Shown here piece after piece: positions 5,953-11,098 of a stretch of DNA of 11,098 bases. The translations under genes and the position numbers were made by a program. How positions within the stretch are numbered: the stretch's first letter is position 1; every line of letters starts with the position of its first letter. This DNA is from Bacteroidales bacterium (lineage in GTDB: Bacteria > Bacteroidota > Bacteroidia > Bacteroidales > Muribaculaceae): positions 1 through 11,098 of the forward strand of contig SFGS01000066.1 in assembly GCA_004557565.1 (NCBI GenBank). Direction: 5' to 3'. The notes under the pieces were generated by a model that did no database searches, was not told where the DNA came from, and was given only the letters and a program-made list of their open reading frames with translations.

Positions 5953-7206
5953 CTATTCCGTCAACGACGCATTCAGAAGAAAATCATAGATGCTGATTAT
6001 CTGTATTCCATTCTCATCACTCCATGTTTTTGTATGTTCTCCCACAATTATCATTTTTCGGAATGAATCATCAACCAATTTTAGAGAACGTTTCTCCTGC
6101 TCCATCTTTTCCGCACTCGGCATCTTGTACGCAGATTGAATATAGATACGCTCGCTGCCTTTATTGCACACAAAATCAACCTCAAGCATGACACGTTGTT
6201 GTTGGCCAGCTTCATTTCTTATTCGATGAAAGATATTGCCCACATCAACAAGCCAGCCACGCATGCGCATCTCATTATAGATAACATTCTCCATGATATG
6301 CGTTGCTTCATTTTGACGGAATGAAAGAATTGCATTACGCAAACCAATGTCCTGATAATAGTATTTACACAGGGCACCAATATACTTTCGCCCTTTAATA
6401 TCATATCGTTCAGACTTCTCAATCAAGAAAGAGTCTTGCATATATCCCAAATATGTGGAAACTGTCTTGCTGCTGATACCCTGCACCTTTCCTACAGACT
6501 TGAACGTATTTGCTATATTTTGTGCATTGACTGGTGCGCCAATGCTGGATGCCACAGTCTTTGAGAGTTCTTCAAACTCCGCTTTCATCTCTATGGGATT
6601 TCTCTCGTATATGTCTCTGAGATATACAGTGCGATACAAACGGTGCAAGAAACCAGCCTTCTTGTCATCACCCACTTGTGTCAGAAGTTGTGGCAATCCT
6701 CCAAACATAAGATATTCAGCCCATCCATCTTCCTTCGACCCTTCATAAACAGACATAAACTCCCCAAACGATAAAGGCCATACATGAATCTCGTCACCTC
6801 TTCCACGAAACTCTGTAACCACATCCGATGATAGGAAACGAGAGTTTGAACCAGTGACATAAACATCCGTCCCCTCTGTCACAGCCAAGGTAGAAAGTAC
6901 TTCAACAAAGTCGTTGACTTCCTGCACTTCATCAATGATGATATAATACATGACGTCGTCCTTCATTTCTTTTTCAACCCAGTCAAGCAAATAATCTGGA
7001 TTTTTAAAGTCCTTGTTCTTTCGACTTTCCATATCAATGATTATGATATGGTCTTCTGAAACCCCTTCATCAAGCAAATGCTGACGAAAGAGTTTCTTCA
7101 ACAAGAAAGACTTACCAGAACGACGCAATCCTGTGATTATCTTTATTAGTCCATTCCCCTTTGAACGCACTAATTGGTCTATGTAGCTACTTCTGTTTAC
7201 AATCAT
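5953..7206 (-). CDS. AAA-family ATPase with DUF4143-type C-terminal domain
   Basis: A 417-residue cytoplasmic P-loop ATPase of the AAA_14 plus DUF4143 type, abundant and patchily distributed in Bacteroidetes. Walker A is GLRRSGKS (26-33), Walker B YYIIIDEVQEV with D92 and E93. Then come a sensor-like VYVTGSNSRFLSS and the family signature RGRGDEIHVWPLSFGEF. The C-terminal third contains ENVIYNEMRMRGW followed by LEVDFVCN and IYIQSAY, the layout of a PD-(D/E)XK-like nuclease fold, although the usual catalytic lysine position is not obvious. The biological role of this family is not settled. The start at ATG 7206 is preferred over a TTG at 7248, because that TTG lies inside the predicted -7 box. 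Codon use is visibly AT-richer than in flanking genes, and the gene stands alone beside tRNA-Leu; both suggest acquisition by transfer. It has its own promoter with an operator-like palindrome. Confidence 0.88.
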   Translation of the reverse strand: MIVNRSSYIDQLVRSKGNGLIKIITGLRRSGKSFLLKKLFRQHLLDEGVSEDHIIIIDMESRKNKDFKNPDYLLDWVEKEMKDDVMYYIIIDEVQEVNDFVEVLSTLAVTEGTDVYVTGSNSRFLSSDVVTEFRGRGDEIHVWPLSFGEFMSVYEGSKEDGWAEYLMFGGLPQLLTQVGDDKKAGFLHRLYRTVYLRDIYERNPIEMKAEFEELSKTVASSIGAPVNAQNIANTFKSVGKVQGISSKTVSTYLGYMQDSFLIEKSERYDIKGRKYIGALCKYYYQDIGLRNAILSFRQNEATHIMENVIYNEMRMRGWLVDVGNIFHRIRNEAGQQQRVMLEVDFVCNKGSERIYIQSAYKMPSAEKMEQEKRSLKLVDDSFRKMIIVGEHTKTWSDENGIQIISIYDFLLNASLTE

Positions 7207-7220
7207 ATATTTCCAAAAAG

Positions 7221-7234
7221 TGTCACTTGTGACA
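7221..7234. promoter_or_regulatory. Operator-like palindrome in the ATPase leader
   Basis: TGTCAC-TT-GTGACA is a perfect 6-bp inverted repeat. It lies between the -7 box (7246-7253) and the ATG (7206), where a bound repressor would block transcription, or the RNA could form a small hairpin. TTTCC (7210-7214) and GGAAA (7241-7245) frame it as a second inverted pair. Which protein would bind is unknown. Confidence 0.45.
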
Positions 7235-7245
7235 AATTTCGGAAA

Positions 7246-7278
7246 CAAAGATAGTGCTTTTTATCTGAATATGAGCAA
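7246..7278 (-). promoter_or_regulatory. Candidate promoter of the ATPase gene
   Basis: On the minus strand, TATCTTTG (7253-7246) is an exact TAnnTTTG -7 box. A TTG at 7278-7276 lies 22 nt upstream, slightly wider than the usual 19-21. The predicted leader is about 35 nt. Confidence 0.55.
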
Positions 7279-7383
7279 TCTATTTTAATTTTTTGTGTTT
7301 TAAATGGCAGTTCAAAGATTTGGTGGTTTCATATTCATCCCACCCATCACCAAACAAACCCGACGAGAAGGAACCGCAAAAAT

Positions 7384-7475
7384 CCACAAATTGTACAATA
7401 AGATATCCACAAATTGTATAGTAAAACGCCCTCAAATTGTATAATAGATTTGCCACAAATTGTATAGTGGGTGGC
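7384..7475. repeat. Four tandem 23-bp repeats (iteron-like array)
   Basis: Four units begin at 7384, 7407, 7430 and 7453, exactly 23 bp apart. Each starts CCACAAATTGTA (CCTCAAATTGTA in the third) and continues with a near-constant TAGT, TAAT or CAAT, followed by about 7 variable bases. The core ACAAATTGT is itself an odd-centred palindrome. The array lies 130-230 bp upstream of the ATPase promoter. A period of 23 is not a multiple of three, so it is not coding. A single CAAATTGT also occurs at 7826-7833. Confidence 0.85.
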
Positions 7476-7511
7476 GTAGATTACTGGGGATGTGGTGGTT
7501 AGTGGGTATGG

Positions 7512-7559
7512 AAAAAGCGGTGGGAAATCGTGGGATTTCTGCACCGCTTGTATTTTTTT
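7512..7559 (-). terminator. Hairpin terminator after the DUF2795-like gene
   Basis: AAGCGGTG (7515-7522) pairs with CACCGCTT (7542-7549), and an inner GAAATC/GATTTC closes on a 4-nt loop. The minus strand continues with T5 and the plus strand has a T7 (7553-7559), so it may work in both directions. It lies about 30 nt past the stop codon at 7580. Confidence 0.75.
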
Positions 7560-7579
7560 AATTGTTGTTTACTGTGCGA

Positions 7580-7804
7580 TTAGTATTCTTCTTCGTCGAA
7601 AAAGAAATCTTCGTCGTTGGTTGGGTAATCAGGCCAAATATCTTCTATCGATTCGTAGGTTTCACCTTCGTCTTCTATTTCCTGGAGGTTTTCTATCACT
7701 TCCAATGGTGCGCCACTACGCATTGCATAGTCGATGAGTTCGTCTTTAGTTGCTGGCCATGGAGCGTCTTCAAGTTTTGTGGCTAATTCTAGTGTCCAAT
7801 ACAT
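7580..7804 (-). CDS. Small acidic DUF2795-like protein
   Basis: A 74-residue protein, strongly acidic, with a C-terminal tail of mostly D, E and F (NDEDFFFDEEEY). The N-terminal part contains WPATKDELIDYAMRSGAPLEVIENLQEI, a helical segment of the DUF2795 type found in short conserved proteins of Bacteroidetes. Function is unknown; its charge and size would suit a small binding partner or modulator, which is only inference. There is no signal peptide, so it is predicted cytoplasmic. The ATG at 7804 is the only sensible start, with no Shine-Dalgarno. It lies 108 nt downstream of the adenosyltransferase gene on the same strand, with no terminator visible between, so co-transcription is possible, but a candidate -7 box (TATTTTTG, 7896-7889) could give it its own promoter. 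A terminator follows. Confidence 0.85.
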   Translation of the reverse strand: MYWTLELATKLEDAPWPATKDELIDYAMRSGAPLEVIENLQEIEDEGETYESIEDIWPDYPTNDEDFFFDEEEY

Positions 7805-7888
7805 AATATGCGAGTTTTAAAGTTCCAAATTGTCTCACTTTTCCCATTACTGGAAGAGCGGAGAATCAACTCATTCTTAAAATTTTCG

Positions 7889-7896
7889 CAAAAATA
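7889..7896 (-). promoter_or_regulatory. Candidate -7 box for the DUF2795-like gene
   Basis: TATTTTTG on the minus strand matches TAnnTTTG. I see no TTG at the proper distance upstream, and the AT-rich surroundings make chance matches likely. Confidence 0.25.
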
Positions 7897-7912
7897 ATAT
7901 TATAATTTGATA

Positions 7913-8464
7913 TTAGGCATTTTTATCCCAATAAAATTCGGTGATATTGGCTTTTATATTGTTAAATCTTGCAAAAACGAAGAAGAAGTCGCTCAAACGG
8001 TTGAGATATTGCATCACAAGGGGCGAAACAAACGCCTCTTTTGCCAATGTCACCACCCGGCGCTCGGCACGGCGCGCCACGGTGCGGCACACATCGCTCT
8101 GCGCGCTCACCAGGCTACCGCCCGGCAGAATGAACCCACGGAATGGAGCCTCCATTTCGTCGATTTTGGTTTCGAGCAGTTTCACATCGGCTTCGGTAAG
8201 ACCGTAAACGGGCGACTCGGCGGTGCCGTCGGTTGCCAGATACGCCCCGATGTTGAACAACTTGTTTTGAATCGCGAAAATCACCTGTTGCACATCTTCG
8301 CCGCAGTGGGCATCTTGCTTGATGTGGTGAGCCAAAAGTCCGATTTGCGCGTTGAGTTCGTCAACGGTGCCGTATGCCTCCACTCGCGTGCAATCTTTAT
8401 CCACACGCTGTCCGCCCACCAGTGCGGTGGTGCCTTTATCGCCTGTAAGGGTATATACTTTCAT
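7913..8464 (-). CDS. Cob(I)alamin adenosyltransferase, PduO type
   Basis: A 183-residue cytoplasmic enzyme that transfers the adenosyl group of ATP to cob(I)alamin to make adenosylcobalamin, the cofactor of methylmalonyl-CoA mutase and diol dehydratases. The N-terminal ATP-binding signature YTLTGDKGTTALVGG is at residues 4-18. RVEAYGTVDELNAQIG follows at 27-42. The C-terminal half has FILPGGSLVSAQ, then CRTVARRAERRV and YLNRLSDFFFVFAR, all diagnostic of the PduO/MMAB family; length is normal. The ATG at 8464 is chosen because it places the conserved YT-TGDKG motif at the usual distance; a TTG at 8485 would add seven residues. It lies 275 nt downstream of the LOG gene across a repeat-filled gap. 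MeaB, encoded in this window on the same strand, is a functional partner in other organisms. No cobalamin riboswitch box is seen upstream. Confidence 0.93.
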   Translation of the reverse strand: MKVYTLTGDKGTTALVGGQRVDKDCTRVEAYGTVDELNAQIGLLAHHIKQDAHCGEDVQQVIFAIQNKLFNIGAYLATDGTAESPVYGLTEADVKLLETKIDEMEAPFRGFILPGGSLVSAQSDVCRTVARRAERRVVTLAKEAFVSPLVMQYLNRLSDFFFVFARFNNIKANITEFYWDKNA

Positions 8465-8474
8465 AATATTCTGA

Positions 8475-8507
8475 ATGTAAGACAAATGTAAGACAAATGT
8501 AAGAAAT
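8475..8507 (-). promoter_or_regulatory. 11-bp tandem duplication with paired -7 boxes before the adenosyltransferase gene
   Basis: ATGTAAGACAA occurs twice in tandem (8475-8485, 8486-8496), followed by a partial third copy ATGTAAGA. On the minus strand the junctions create TACATTTG twice (8490-8483 and 8501-8494), both exact TAnnTTTG boxes 11 bp apart. A good -33 TTTG is not evident. Predicted leaders are about 12 and 23 nt. Confidence 0.4.
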
Positions 8508-8741
8508 CAAATTACAGAAACCATCGGTATCGTCTTAACTTCTTAACTCCTTAACTTCTTAACTTCTAAAAATCTAAAATGTAAGAAATCAATTTGCAGA
8601 AGCCATCAGTATCGTCTTAACTTCTTTAACTTCTTAACTCCTTAACTTCTAAAAATCTAAAATGTAAGAAATCAAATTACAGAAACCATCGGTATCGTCT
8701 TAACTTCTTTAACTCCTTAACTTCTTAACTTCTAAAAATTT
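8497..8741. repeat. Three tandem copies of an 82-83-bp unit with octamer sub-repeats
   Basis: Units begin at 8497, 8579 and 8662 with ATGTAAGAAATCAA, continue with CAGAARCCATCRGTATCGTC, then run into octamers of TTAACTTC or TTAACTCC and end TCTAAAAATCTAAA. Copies 1 and 3 are nearly identical; copy 2 has a few substitutions, and one octamer in copies 2 and 3 carries an extra T. The array fills the space between the LOG stop codon and the adenosyltransferase promoter region and has no coding potential. Confidence 0.9.
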
Positions 8742-9282
8742 AATTTCTATTCTCCGCTTCGAGAGCCGCAATGAGGGCGGTGCCATCTGCCACTTCGATA
8801 GAGCAGTCGATGTGCTTGCCACGGGCGAACGGTGAGTTTGCCGTGTCGCGCAGTTGTTCCAGCTGGTGGGTGTACATGCCATCAACGTTCACCACAAAAA
8901 TGGGGCGATGGTCGTCGATGTTGACAATGATTTGCGAGAGTGTGCTGAGCCACTCATCGAGGGTGCCCAGTCCTCCAGGCAGCACCACGAAAGCATCGGC
9001 ACGATCCATCATTATCACCTTGCGGTCGCCCAGGTCGTGGCATTTCACCACCTCATCGACCACAGCATCGGTGCGCTCCACAAATCGCTCCGGCACCACG
9101 CCCACAATGTGTGCGCCAGCATCGTGAGCGGCTTGCGCCACGGTGTGCATCAAGCCTGATTTCACGCCACCATACACCAAAGTGTGTCCGTTTTCACCCA
9201 GCCATTTGCCCAATGCTATGGCTGGAGCCTCATATTTTTCGCCCAAATTTTCGCGAGAGGCGCAATAAACTGCTACGTTCAT
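8740..9282 (-). CDS. LOG-family (TIGR00730-type) Rossmann-fold protein
   Basis: A 180-residue cytoplasmic protein of the LOG or lysine-decarboxylase-like family. Characterised members hydrolyse the N-glycosidic bond of nucleoside monophosphates, releasing ribose 5-phosphate; plant and some bacterial ones act on cytokinin nucleotides and others on purine nucleotides. The hallmark PGGLGTLDE is at 102-110, matching PGGxGTxxE. The upstream RK pair (R87, K88, in DLGDRKVIMM) corresponds to the conserved MxxRK substrate-binding region. VYGGVKSGLM (36-45) is the phosphate-binding glycine-rich loop. Length is normal. The true substrate here is not predictable. The ATG overlaps the stop codon of the biotin ligase gene (ATGA, 9279-9282), showing tight coupling in the tsaE operon. 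Its TAA stop is immediately followed by the tandem repeats; no hairpin terminator is visible. Confidence 0.92.
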   Translation of the reverse strand: MNVAVYCASRENLGEKYEAPAIALGKWLGENGHTLVYGGVKSGLMHTVAQAAHDAGAHIVGVVPERFVERTDAVVDEVVKCHDLGDRKVIMMDRADAFVVLPGGLGTLDEWLSTLSQIIVNIDDHRPIFVVNVDGMYTHQLEQLRDTANSPFARGKHIDCSIEVADGTALIAALEAENRN

Positions 9283-10037
9283 AATACATGCTTATTGATT
9301 ACGTGTTTCACTTCTTTGAAATAATACTTGCCGATTTCGCCTGTGGCTGTGTGGCGAATGCTGAGCAAGCCGTCGGGGTGCACGTCCACTATCACGCCCT
9401 CGAAGCACTCACCTGTGGGCAACTGCCACTGGTGCGCCTTGCCGTCGGCACGGTAGAGGCGTGAAATGTAGCGTGCGTGGAGTTGGCGCAGCGCTTCCTC
9501 GTCGGCTTGCGAGAAGTCAGTCAAGCGTTCGATGTGCTCGTTCACCTCACGGAGCAACTGTTCCAAATCGTAGTCATCGCCAGTGATGTTTTTCAGCGAC
9601 ACCGGATTGGGCACGTCGCTCACGAATCGCTCCTGATTGATGTTGATGCCCACCCCAATGATGGAGTGGCCAATTCGGCTGCCTGACAGGGTGTTTTCAA
9701 TCAGAATGCCACAAATTTTCTGGTCGCGGTAGTAGATGTCGTTGGGCCACTTGATAGAAATGTCCTCTGGCACATACTGGCTGAGCATATCAGCCACCGC
9801 CAGCGACACCGCCTCGCTGATAAAGAACTGGCGGCTTGGCTCGATGCGTGGCGATTTCAGCAGGTAGGAAAACGCCAAGTTTTTATTGTCCTCGCTTTCC
9901 CAGCTGTTGCCTTTCTGCCCACGGCCTGCCGTTTGGCGATAGGTGTAGATCACCGTGCCGCCGGGCAAAGCCGAAGCCGTGCCAGCCAGATAACTGTTGG
10001 TTGATTTCGTTTCGCTTAACTTAATGTAACGTGGCAT
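9279..10037 (-). CDS. birA: Biotin--[acetyl-CoA-carboxylase] ligase (monofunctional)
   Basis: A 252-residue cytoplasmic ligase that activates biotin as biotinyl-AMP and attaches it to the lysine of biotin carboxyl carrier domains. STNSYL is at 12-17, the biotinyl-AMP loop QTAGRGQKGNSW at 35-46, KWPND at 96-100 and GILIE at 110-114, followed by IIGVGININ. A C-terminal SH3-like cap (about 200-245) is present. The N-terminal helix-turn-helix of the bifunctional E. coli BirA is absent, so it should not act as the biotin operon repressor (group I). The ligase has relevance to propionyl-CoA carboxylase and thus to the methylmalonyl-CoA route served by MeaB, though that link is inference. It starts 1 nt after the tsaE stop codon and overlaps the LOG gene by 4 nt. 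Confidence 0.95.
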   Translation of the reverse strand: MPRYIKLSETKSTNSYLAGTASALPGGTVIYTYRQTAGRGQKGNSWESEDNKNLAFSYLLKSPRIEPSRQFFISEAVSLAVADMLSQYVPEDISIKWPNDIYYRDQKICGILIENTLSGSRIGHSIIGVGININQERFVSDVPNPVSLKNITGDDYDLEQLLREVNEHIERLTDFSQADEEALRQLHARYISRLYRADGKAHQWQLPTGECFEGVIVDVHPDGLLSIRHTATGEIGKYYFKEVKHVINKHVL

Positions 10038-10038
10038 A

Positions 10039-10479
10039 TCAATCTTCGGGGAAAGTGATTTTCAACATGCGCGAATCGTCATCGTTCACGGTGATTTCCA
10101 CTTCCACGGTGTCGTCGGGGAGCAGTCCGTCGATACGCTCTGGCCACTCGATAAAGCAAAGCGCGCCACAGTCGAAATAGTCTTCCACGCCAATATCTTG
10201 CGCCTCAGCCTCATTTTCAAGGCGGTAGCAGTCGAAGTGGTAGATGAGTTCGGCAGTGCTGTCGCTGCGATATTCGTTGATAATGGCAAACGATGGCGAA
10301 TTGGTGCTGTCGGTTTCCACGCCGAGTTCACGGCAAAGCGCATTGATGAAAGTGGTCTTTCCTGCGCCCATCTGACCGTAGAATGCAAACACGGTGTAGT
10401 CGCCCATTTCAGCCATAAACTGACGCGCCGCCTCAGCAAGAGCGTCAACATTATTGATAGGGATTTGTACTGTTCTCAT
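10039..10479 (-). CDS. tsaE: tRNA threonylcarbamoyladenosine biosynthesis ATPase TsaE
   Basis: A 146-residue cytoplasmic P-loop ATPase. TsaE works with TsaB and TsaD in making t6A37 on ANN-decoding tRNAs and is generally essential. Walker A GQMGAGKTT is at 35-43. TNSPSFAIINEY matches the family SPTF-type segment. HFDCYRL and FIEWPERI are further signature segments that complete the active site. Length is typical (E. coli TsaE is about 153). The ATG at 10479 is chosen; a TTG at 10488 would add only three residues. It is the first gene of the operon and has its own candidate promoter. The other t6A genes (tsaB, tsaC, tsaD) are not in the window. Confidence 0.94.
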   Translation of the reverse strand: MRTVQIPINNVDALAEAARQFMAEMGDYTVFAFYGQMGAGKTTFINALCRELGVETDSTNSPSFAIINEYRSDSTAELIYHFDCYRLENEAEAQDIGVEDYFDCGALCFIEWPERIDGLLPDDTVEVEITVNDDDSRMLKITFPED

Positions 10480-10502
10480 AATTTTCAAGATTTATTTCTC
10501 CA

Positions 10503-10535
10503 CAAATTTACACTATTTTTTGGAAAGAATCCCAA
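10503..10535 (-). promoter_or_regulatory. Candidate promoter of the tsaE-birA operon
   Basis: TAAATTTG (10510-10503, minus strand) is an exact TAnnTTTG box, identical to that of the phosphatase. A TTG (10535-10533, within ATTG) lies 22 nt upstream, slightly far. The predicted leader is about 18 nt. Confidence 0.55.
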
Positions 10536-10790
10536 TATCCACCCCCATTTTCCCATTAACAACCACTCAGAGGATAATTACTGGGGGCATAGATTCTACA
10601 TGTGGTTGAATCATGAATGAAATCAAAAACAAAAGCAGAAAAAAACAGCCTTGGAGCAACGTGGAATGCTTCGCATTTGGCGGTGCGACTGTGCGCTTTA
10701 CGTCATTGGAAACGAGTTTCCATGCCGCCAACCACACAATCCCTCCACCACCCTCTCACGAGGGCTATCCACATTGCACCAAGGATAAAA

Positions 10791-11000
10791 ACCGCTCGCC
10801 GTTTCACGGCGAAAAATCCCTGATGATAAAATGAGTTCTTGGTAAAAAACCGCATCAAATTCCCAAAGGATTTTGCATGGTAGGGACGCGATACTTCGCG
10901 TCCGCGACAAATGGTTGATATTCAACATGATACTACAATTATGGGCGGACGTGAAGTATCACGTCCCTACCGGGTTGGTTTTTCGCCGAAGGCGAGCGGT
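10791..11000. repeat. Nested inverted-repeat element, about 210 bp, MITE-like
   Basis: Outer arms: 10791-10816 begins ACCGCTCGCC and ends CGGCGAAAAA; the complement of 11000-10979 begins and ends the same way, with a 4-nt length difference in the middle. Inner arms: 10879-10905 and 10945-10971 are 27-bp inverted copies with two differences, opening GGTAGGGAC. Every arm also folds on itself: TCGCCG/CGGCGA, GGACGCGA/TCGCGTCC, GGACGTGA/TCACGTCC and TCGCC/GGCGA. There is no reading frame for a transposase, and no target-site duplication is obvious. Confidence 0.75.
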
Positions 11001-11003
11001 GTG

Positions 11004-11098
11004 CTATCCTGATTTTGGTTGACTGTTTTGGGTGTTATCCCTGATGGGAGTTGACTCGGTTAAACTTATCCCTGATAGGGGTTGACTTGGCGGTTTCG
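11004..11098. repeat. 31-bp tandem repeat continuing past the window edge
   Basis: Units start at 11004, 11035 and 11066, a 31-bp period. The second and third share TTATCCCTGATRGGRGTTGA; the first is a diverged copy (CTATCCTGATTTTGGTTGAC). The remaining 9-10 bases of each unit differ. The array begins right after the nested inverted-repeat element and is cut by the end of the sequence, so the copy number is unknown. Confidence 0.7.

Larger units (their letters stand above)
7207..7579. other. Intergenic: ATPase promoter region, repeat array, terminator
   Basis: There is no credible gene here. From left to right it holds the ATPase leader with a palindrome (7221-7234), the promoter (7246-7278), about 100 nt of AT-rich sequence with nothing I recognise, a four-copy 23-bp tandem array (7384-7475), and a hairpin terminator (7512-7559). 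The one minus-strand reading frame of 65 codons is explained by the repeats. Confidence 0.6.
10480..11098. other. Gene-free, palindrome-rich intergenic region (right edge)
   Basis: No coding region is credible. Besides the tsaE promoter it holds at least seven short hairpins between about 10665 and 11000: AATGC-TTC-GCATT (near 10668), GGAAAC-GA-GTTTCC (near 10710), CCCTC-TCAC-GAGGG (10751-10764), and the four inside the element at 10791-11000. A 31-bp tandem repeat then runs to the end of the window. Short reading frames crossing this region consist of repeat translation. Confidence 0.6.

Noticed and set aside
5735..5953. A 72-codon minus-strand frame across the tRNA
   Set aside because: Its central part is the translated antisense of tRNA-Leu and its terminator, a frequent artefact.
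7207..7248. Longer ATPase start at a TTG (7248)
   Set aside because: The TTG is part of the predicted -7 box, so the codon would not be in the transcript; ATG at 7206 fits the family start.
7384..7475. Possible CRISPR array
   Set aside because: The constant part is about 16 bp and the variable part about 7 bp, far too short for repeats and spacers, and no cas gene is present.
7347..7544. A 65-codon minus-strand frame with repeated YNLW and TICG
   Set aside because: The repeated peptides come from the 23-bp array read in shifting frames; 23 is not a multiple of three, so no protein repeat is maintained.
8465..8739. Cobalamin riboswitch before the adenosyltransferase gene
   Set aside because: No B12-box-like sequence or multi-stem fold could be found; the gap is filled by low-complexity repeats.
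10613..10928. Short reading frames on both strands (60-76 codons)
   Set aside because: They run through palindromes and repeat DNA, overlap each other, lack start signals and match no family I know.
11004..11098. Possible CRISPR array at the right edge
   Set aside because: Constant segments of about 20 bp with variable parts of only 9-10 bp and imperfect repeats do not fit; only three units are visible.

Overview
The window looks like chromosomal DNA from a member of the Bacteroidales. Four things point there: promoters with a TAnnTTTG -7 box and no usable sigma70 -10/-35, an almost complete lack of Shine-Dalgarno sequences, paired secreted DUF1573 proteins, and a DUF4143-type AAA ATPase plus a small acidic DUF2795-like protein of the kind common in this order. 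The genus cannot be fixed from the sequence; a Prevotella-, Muribaculaceae- or Bacteroides-like gut organism would fit. Every protein gene lies on the minus strand; only the tRNA is on the plus strand.

Layout from high to low coordinates, which is the direction of transcription for the protein genes. (1) 10480-11098 has no gene. It holds a dense cluster of palindromes, a nested inverted-repeat element of about 210 bp, and a 31-bp tandem repeat that runs off the right edge. (2) 10479-8740 is a compact housekeeping operon: tsaE (tRNA t6A modification), a biotin-protein ligase and a LOG-family nucleotide-processing enzyme, with a 1-nt gap and then an ATGA overlap. (3) 8739-8465 holds three tandem copies of an 82-83-bp unit built partly of octamers, then an 11-bp tandem duplication carrying two candidate -7 boxes. 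(4) 8464-7580 holds a PduO-type cobalamin adenosyltransferase and the DUF2795-like protein, ended by a hairpin terminator. (5) 7510-5953 is a visibly AT-richer segment: a 23-bp x 4 tandem array, a promoter with an operator-like palindrome, and a DUF4143-type ATPase. It lies beside (6) a tRNA-Leu(CAG) gene with its own promoter and terminator at 5727-5896. (7) 5634-4174 is a secreted histidine-type phosphatase, possibly MINPP-like, with promoter and terminator hairpin. (8) 3889-264 is a five-gene operon: DUF1573 protein, three-domain DUF1573 protein, meaB, a lipoprotein and a Nudix hydrolase, with gaps of -4 to +29 nt, closed by a strong terminator at 264-306.

MeaB (G-protein chaperone of methylmalonyl-CoA mutase) and the adenosyltransferase (maker of its cofactor) are the bacterial counterparts of human MMAA and MMAB. 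Both occur here, in separate operons and without the mutase. The two DUF1573 proteins and the lipoprotein are predicted to be exported, so the meaB operon mixes envelope and cytoplasmic functions.

I found no clear new defence or mobile system. The most unusual material is non-coding: several unrelated repeat families and structured palindromes, one pair showing a compensatory base change, and an ATPase locus with an upstream iterated array.
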